Positions 4,690-7,807 of a stretch of 7,807 bases of DNA are shown here, in pieces. The position numbers and the translations under genes were made by a program. The notes below the pieces were generated by a model, which was not told the origin of the DNA, made no database searches, and saw only the letters and a list, made by a program, of their open reading frames with translations. The DNA is from Flavobacterium sp. GTDB taxonomy: Bacteria > Bacteroidota > Bacteroidia > Flavobacteriales > Flavobacteriaceae. The DNA is taken from assembly GCA_017989775.1 (NCBI GenBank), contig JAGNPF010000057.1:1-7807 (forward strand), in the 5' to 3' direction. Position 1 is the first letter of the stretch; each line of letters starts with the position of its first letter.

Positions 4690-5688
4690 ATGAGTAATAT
4701 TACAGCCGCAATCACAGCTGTTGGAGCTTATGTTCCAGACTATGTGCTTACAAACAAGATTCTTGAAACATTGGTCGACACCAATGATGAGTGGATAACG
4801 ACTCGCACGGGAATAAAAGAAAGAAGAATCCTGAAAGACGATACTAAAGGGACGTCCTATTTGGCCATAAAAGCAGCTCAAGATTTAATTGCCAAAGCCA
4901 ATATCGATCCTTTGGAAATCGATATGATCATAATGGCAACTGCCACTCCAGACATGCTTGTGGCTTCAACAGGAGTGCATGTGGCAACCGAAATTGGTGC
5001 GACAAATGCATTCTCCTATGATTTGCAGGCCGCCTGTTCCAGTTTTTTATTCGGAATGTCAACCGCTGCAGCTTACATTCAATCCGGAAGATATAAAAAA
5101 GTATTGTTGATTGGAGCCGACAAAATGTCCTCCATCGTGGATTATACCGATCGTACCACTTGCATTATTTTTGGAGATGGAGCAGGTGCGGTATTGTTTG
5201 AGCCTAATTATGAAGGATTGGGATTGCAGGATGAATATTTAAGGGGTGATAGCATCGGTCGCGATTTTCTTAAAATTGATGCCGGTGGGTCATTGAATCC
5301 AGCAAGTATTCAAACCGTTGAAGAAGGAAGACACAATATCAAGCAAGACGGAAAAACGGTTTTCAAATATGCGGTGACCAATATGGCCGATGCAAGCGAA
5401 AAGATTCTGGAAAGAAACAATTTGACCAATGCAGACGTAGATTGGTTGGTTCCCCATCAAGCCAACAAACGAATCATCGATGCCACGGCAAGCCGAATGA
5501 ATTTGGAAGATTCAAAAGTCTTGATGAACATAGAAAAATACGGAAATACCACATCGGCAACCTTGCCATTGGTACTGAATGATTTTGAAAAACTATTTAA
5601 AAAAGGAGATACCATAATTTTGGCAGCTTTTGGAGGAGGATTTACATGGGGTTCCATTTACCTAAAATGGGCATACGATAAAAAATAA
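4690..5688 (+). CDS. fabH: Beta-ketoacyl-ACP synthase III
   Basis: A 332-residue KAS III, which starts type II fatty acid synthesis by condensing an acyl-CoA (acetyl-CoA or, for branched chains, a branched acyl-CoA) with malonyl-ACP. The thiolase-fold catalytic triad is complete: Cys116 in QAACSSF, His256 in VPHQAN and Asn286 in YGNTTSA. N-terminal ITAVGAYVPDYVLTN and the WITTRTGIKERR segment (35-46) are typical, as is FGDGAGAVLFE (161-171). Length is usual. The start is the ATG at 4690; SNITAAITAVG follows directly with no missing fold. It leads the fabH-accB-accC set, 23 bases before accB. Substrate preference cannot be read from the sequence by eye; many Bacteroidota make iso-branched acids. 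Confidence 0.97.
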   Translation: MSNITAAITAVGAYVPDYVLTNKILETLVDTNDEWITTRTGIKERRILKDDTKGTSYLAIKAAQDLIAKANIDPLEIDMIIMATATPDMLVASTGVHVATEIGATNAFSYDLQAACSSFLFGMSTAAAYIQSGRYKKVLLIGADKMSSIVDYTDRTTCIIFGDGAGAVLFEPNYEGLGLQDEYLRGDSIGRDFLKIDAGGSLNPASIQTVEEGRHNIKQDGKTVFKYAVTNMADASEKILERNNLTNADVDWLVPHQANKRIIDATASRMNLEDSKVLMNIEKYGNTTSATLPLVLNDFEKLFKKGDTIILAAFGGGFTWGSIYLKWAYDKK

Positions 5689-5711
5689 ATTTAAACTAAA
5701 AACAAATAATC

Positions 5712-6191
5712 ATGGATTTAAAAGAAATTCAAAATCTAATCAAATTTGTAGCAAATTCAGGAGTTGCTGAAGTTAAATTAGAGATGGATGATGTTAAAAT
5801 CACCATTAGAACAACTTTGGAAGGCAATGTGACCGAAGCGACTTATATACAGCAAGTTCCTGCCCAACCAGCTCTTCAGCCAGTGGCAGTTCCTCAACAA
5901 ATTGCTCCGGCAGCACCAGCTCCGGCGGCACCAGCGGTAGAGAATTCTAATTACATCACGATTAAATCTCCAATTATTGGAACTTTCTATAGAAAACCAT
6001 CTCCAGATAAACCCATGTTTGTTGAAGTAGGAAGCACAATTGCCAAAGGTGACGTACTTTGCGTAATCGAAGCAATGAAATTATTCAACGAAATCGAATC
6101 GGAAGTATCCGGTAAAATCGTTAAAATATTGGTGGACGATATGTCGCCGGTAGAATACGACCAACCATTATTTTTAGTAGATCCGTCATAA
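5712..6191 (+). CDS. accB: Biotin carboxyl carrier protein of acetyl-CoA carboxylase
   Basis: A 159-residue BCCP, the swinging carrier that takes CO2 on biotin from AccC to the carboxyltransferase AccAD (not in this window). The N-terminal 1-40 helix and strands are the part that binds AccC. A Pro/Ala/Gln-rich flexible linker spans about 49-76. The biotinyl domain starts near 81 and contains the thumb (RKPSPDKP, 94-101) and the biotin-accepting Lys123 in IEAMKLFNEIE. Length matches the 156 residues of E. coli. It sits between fabH and accC, but 121 bases of repeat-rich sequence separate it from accC. Confidence 0.97.
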   Translation: MDLKEIQNLIKFVANSGVAEVKLEMDDVKITIRTTLEGNVTEATYIQQVPAQPALQPVAVPQQIAPAAPAPAAPAVENSNYITIKSPIIGTFYRKPSPDKPMFVEVGSTIAKGDVLCVIEAMKLFNEIESEVSGKIVKILVDDMSPVEYDQPLFLVDPS

Positions 6192-6196
6192 ATTTA

Positions 6197-6230
6197 AGAT
6201 TTTAGATTGCAGATTTTAGATTGCAGATTT
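6197..6230. repeat. 14-bp direct tandem repeat in the accB-accC spacer
   Basis: The 14-mer AGATTTTAGATTGC occurs twice without mismatch (6197-6210 and 6211-6224), followed by a partial third copy, AGATTT. It begins six bases after the accB stop and lies in untranslated sequence between co-directional genes. I recall similar AT-rich words between genes elsewhere in Flavobacterium, but this was not checked. Confidence 0.85.
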
Positions 6231-6259
6231 GAACCTTGATCAACATTTAGATTCAAATC
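6226..6259. repeat. Inverted repeat in the accB-accC spacer
   Basis: GATTTGAA (6226-6233) and TTCAAATC (6252-6259) are perfect 8-bp arms with an 18-base loop that contains the palindrome TTGATCAA (6236-6243). With no T run after it, it is not an ordinary terminator; it may only be a structured spacer or an mRNA processing or stability element. Confidence 0.4.
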
Positions 6260-6279
6260 AATTGCATTCTTGATTGCTA

Positions 6280-6300
6280 AACTTCTAACTTCTAACTTCT
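6280..6300. repeat. 7-bp tandem repeat before accC
   Basis: Three perfect copies of AACTTCT end 12 bases before the accC ATG and are followed by AATTTTTAAAAG. The array is in the expected ribosome-loading region of accC, so copy-number change by slippage could alter its translation; that effect is inferred. Confidence 0.8.
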
Positions 6301-6312
6301 AATTTTTAAAAG

Positions 6313-7659
6313 ATGTTTAAAAAAATACTAATAGCCAATAGAGGAGAAATTGCCCTTCGCATTATCAGAACATGCAAAGAAATGGGTATCAAGACGGTAG
6401 CTGTTTATTCTACTGCCGATGCCGAAAGTTTGCACGTGAAGTTTGCAGACGAAGCAGTTTGTATTGGACCACCTCCAAGCAACTTGTCTTATCTGAAAAT
6501 GTCGAACATCATTGCTGCTGCCGAAATCACCAATGCAGATGCAATTCATCCGGGCTATGGATTTCTTTCCGAAAACTCGAAATTTTCAAAAATATGCCAA
6601 GAACACGGCATCAAATTTATCGGTGCCACTCCAGAAATGATTGACCGAATGGGAGACAAGGCTTCGGCAAAAGCGACCATGAAAGCTGCTGGAGTTCCTT
6701 GTGTTCCGGGTTCCGACGGATTGTTGGAATCTTTCGAACAAACCCAAAAATTGGCCAAGGAAATGGGCTATCCAGTAATGCTGAAAGCAACAGCCGGTGG
6801 TGGTGGAAAAGGAATGCGTGCCGTTTGGAAAGAAGAAGATTTATTGAAGGCTTGGGAAGGTGCCCGTCAAGAATCGGCCGCCGCTTTTGGAAACGACGGA
6901 ATGTACATGGAAAAACTCATCGAAGAGCCACGTCATATCGAAATCCAGATTGTGGGAGATTCTTATGGAAAAGCCTGCCACCTTTCGGAAAGAGATTGTT
7001 CCGTTCAACGTCGTCACCAAAAATTGACCGAGGAAACGCCATCACCATACATGACCGACGAATTACGTGAAAAAATGGGATTGGCAGCCGTGAAAGCAGC
7101 CGAATACATCAAGTATGAAGGTGCCGGTACCGTAGAATTTTTGGTTGACAAACACCGTAATTTCTACTTTATGGAAATGAATACCCGTATTCAAGTAGAA
7201 CACCCAATTACAGAGCAGGTTATTGATTATGACTTGATTCGTGAGCAAATCATGGTGGCTGCCGGAATTCCTATTTCGGGCAAAAACTATTTGCCGCAAT
7301 TGCATGCCATCGAATGTCGTATCAATGCCGAAGATCCATACAACGATTTTAGGCCGTCTCCGGGGAAAATCACCACGCTTCACATGCCGGGTGGTCACGG
7401 AGTGCGATTGGATACCCACGTTTACTCGGGTTATTCTATTCCGCCAAATTACGATTCGATGATTGCCAAATTGATCACCACGGCGCAAACCCGTGAAGAA
7501 GCCATCAGCAAAATGAGAAGAGCTTTGGACGAATTTGTGATCGAAGGAATCAAAACCACCATTCCTTTCCACAGACAGTTGATGGATGATCCGCGTTACA
7601 TCGCAGGAGATTATACCACGGCTTTCATGGACAGTTTCAAAATGAACGATCCAGAATAA
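6313..7659 (+). CDS. accC: Biotin carboxylase subunit of acetyl-CoA carboxylase
   Basis: A 448-residue biotin carboxylase, which uses ATP and bicarbonate to carboxylate biotin on AccB, the first half-reaction of malonyl-CoA synthesis. The order is an N-terminal PreATP-grasp domain ([29 protein letters not shown]), the ATP-grasp domain with Lys116, Lys159 and the glycine-rich loop AGGGGKGM (161-168), then Lys237, and the [12 protein letters not shown] block with Glu288, Asn290, Arg292 and Glu296. A C-terminal domain follows with ECRINAEDP (Arg336) and RPSPG. Numbering is almost identical to the E. coli enzyme (449 residues). No biotinyl domain is attached, which fits a separate AccB upstream. 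It ends the transcription unit, followed by a terminator. A subunit of propionyl-CoA carboxylase is the alternative, but the accB partner argues for AccC. Confidence 0.96.
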   Translation: MFKKILIANRGEIALRIIRTCKEMGIKTVAVYSTADAESLHVKFADEAVCIGPPPSNLSYLKMSNIIAAAEITNADAIHPGYGFLSENSKFSKICQEHGIKFIGATPEMIDRMGDKASAKATMKAAGVPCVPGSDGLLESFEQTQKLAKEMGYPVMLKATAGGGGKGMRAVWKEEDLLKAWEGARQESAAAFGNDGMYMEKLIEEPRHIEIQIVGDSYGKACHLSERDCSVQRRHQKLTEETPSPYMTDELREKMGLAAVKAAEYIKYEGAGTVEFLVDKHRNFYFMEMNTRIQVEHPITEQVIDYDLIREQIMVAAGIPISGKNYLPQLHAIECRINAEDPYNDFRPSPGKITTLHMPGGHGVRLDTHVYSGYSIPPNYDSMIAKLITTAQTREEAISKMRRALDEFVIEGIKTTIPFHRQLMDDPRYIAGDYTTAFMDSFKMNDPE

Positions 7660-7681
7660 AAACTGGTTTATATTTAAATAA

Positions 7682-7717
7682 AAAAATCCCCTCAAAATTA
7701 TTTTTGACGGGATTTTT
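7682..7717. terminator. Terminator between accC and the convergent gene
   Basis: A long hairpin with one C-C mismatch: AAAAATCCC (7682-7690) with GGGATTTTT (7709-7717), and TCAAAA (7692-7697) with TTTTGA (7702-7707), around a TTAT loop. The A run on the left and the T run on the right mean it can end transcription in either direction, serving accC and the minus-strand gene that stops at 7738. Confidence 0.85.
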
Positions 7718-7737
7718 CAGTTTTATTCTATTTGGTA

Positions 7738-7807
7738 TTACAAGGTTTCTTTCAGCCATTTGAAAAATTCCCTTTGCCAAACCATGCCGTTTTGGGGTTT
7801 TAAAACC
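7738..7807 (-). CDS. C-terminal end of a minus-strand gene of unknown function (cut by window edge)
   Basis: On the minus strand a frame open from the right edge ends at TAA (7740-7738). Its last residues read VLKPQNGMVWQREFFKWLKETL. The amphipathic, Trp- and Lys-rich end looks like a true protein C terminus, and the stop lies 20 bases from a terminator that also works in this direction. Another minus-strand frame is open across the edge as well, but it runs on into the terminator and is less natural. The pattern WQREFFKWLKE resembles the end of some alpha/beta hydrolases, but 22 residues are too few to name a family. Confidence 0.6.
   Translation of the reverse strand, partial: VLKPQNGMVWQREFFKWLKETL

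Noticed and set aside
6197..6300. CRISPR-like array in the accB-accC spacer
   Set aside because: The repeats are 14 and 7 bases, directly adjacent without spacers, and no cas genes are nearby.
7063..7695. 210-codon open frame antisense to accC
   Set aside because: It follows the codon structure of accC, starts and ends at no sensible signals and would end the accC terminator region on the wrong strand.
1..7807. A defence system, prophage, insertion sequence or other mobile island
   Set aside because: All recognisable genes are core metabolism, translation or envelope functions in ordinary order; no transposase, integrase, nuclease or toxin-antitoxin pair was found.

Overview
The window is a chromosomal segment from a member of Bacteroidota, most likely Flavobacterium or a close relative. 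The grounds are low GC, genes without Shine-Dalgarno sequences, several promoters of the Bacteroidota type (TTG or TTTG, then TAnnTTTG), a tRNA gene without an encoded CCA, and protein sequences and gene order that look flavobacterial. These are judgements from reading the sequence; no database search was run.

Left part (1-1300). Two minus-strand genes form a tight pair: rbfA (ribosome maturation), then, 3 bases after its stop, a permease of the FtsX/LolC-E type that starts with TTG and runs off the left edge. Divergent from them is mce (methylmalonyl-CoA epimerase). The intergenic region between them carries an inverted pair of a ~17-nt repeat, one copy of which supplies the -33 part of the rbfA promoter. 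Middle (1300-1980): a CAT-anticodon tRNA with its own promoter and terminator, then a 73-residue secreted/membrane mini-protein. That protein is almost entirely a signal peptide, a proline-rich linker and a Pro-Ile-Asp plus transmembrane plus basic tail that resembles the PID-CTERM sorting signal.

Right part (1978-7807). ribE (riboflavin synthase, minus) and pdxA (vitamin B6 synthesis, plus) diverge from a 58-bp region with two facing -7 elements. A yceD(DUF177)-rpmF transcription unit follows and ends at a clear terminator. Then comes the fatty-acid initiation set fabH-accB-accC: AccB and AccC provide the biotin carrier and biotin carboxylase for malonyl-CoA, which FabH uses in the first condensation with acetyl-CoA. 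The accB-accC spacer is filled with short tandem repeats. A bidirectional-looking terminator closes accC, facing the tail of a minus-strand gene cut by the right edge.

Most of the window is core housekeeping sequence with ordinary synteny. I see no defence system, CRISPR array, insertion sequence or prophage. The least ordinary items are the PID-CTERM-like mini-protein, whose last codons and stop lie inside its own terminator hairpin, and the probably leaderless, repeat-derived rbfA promoter.
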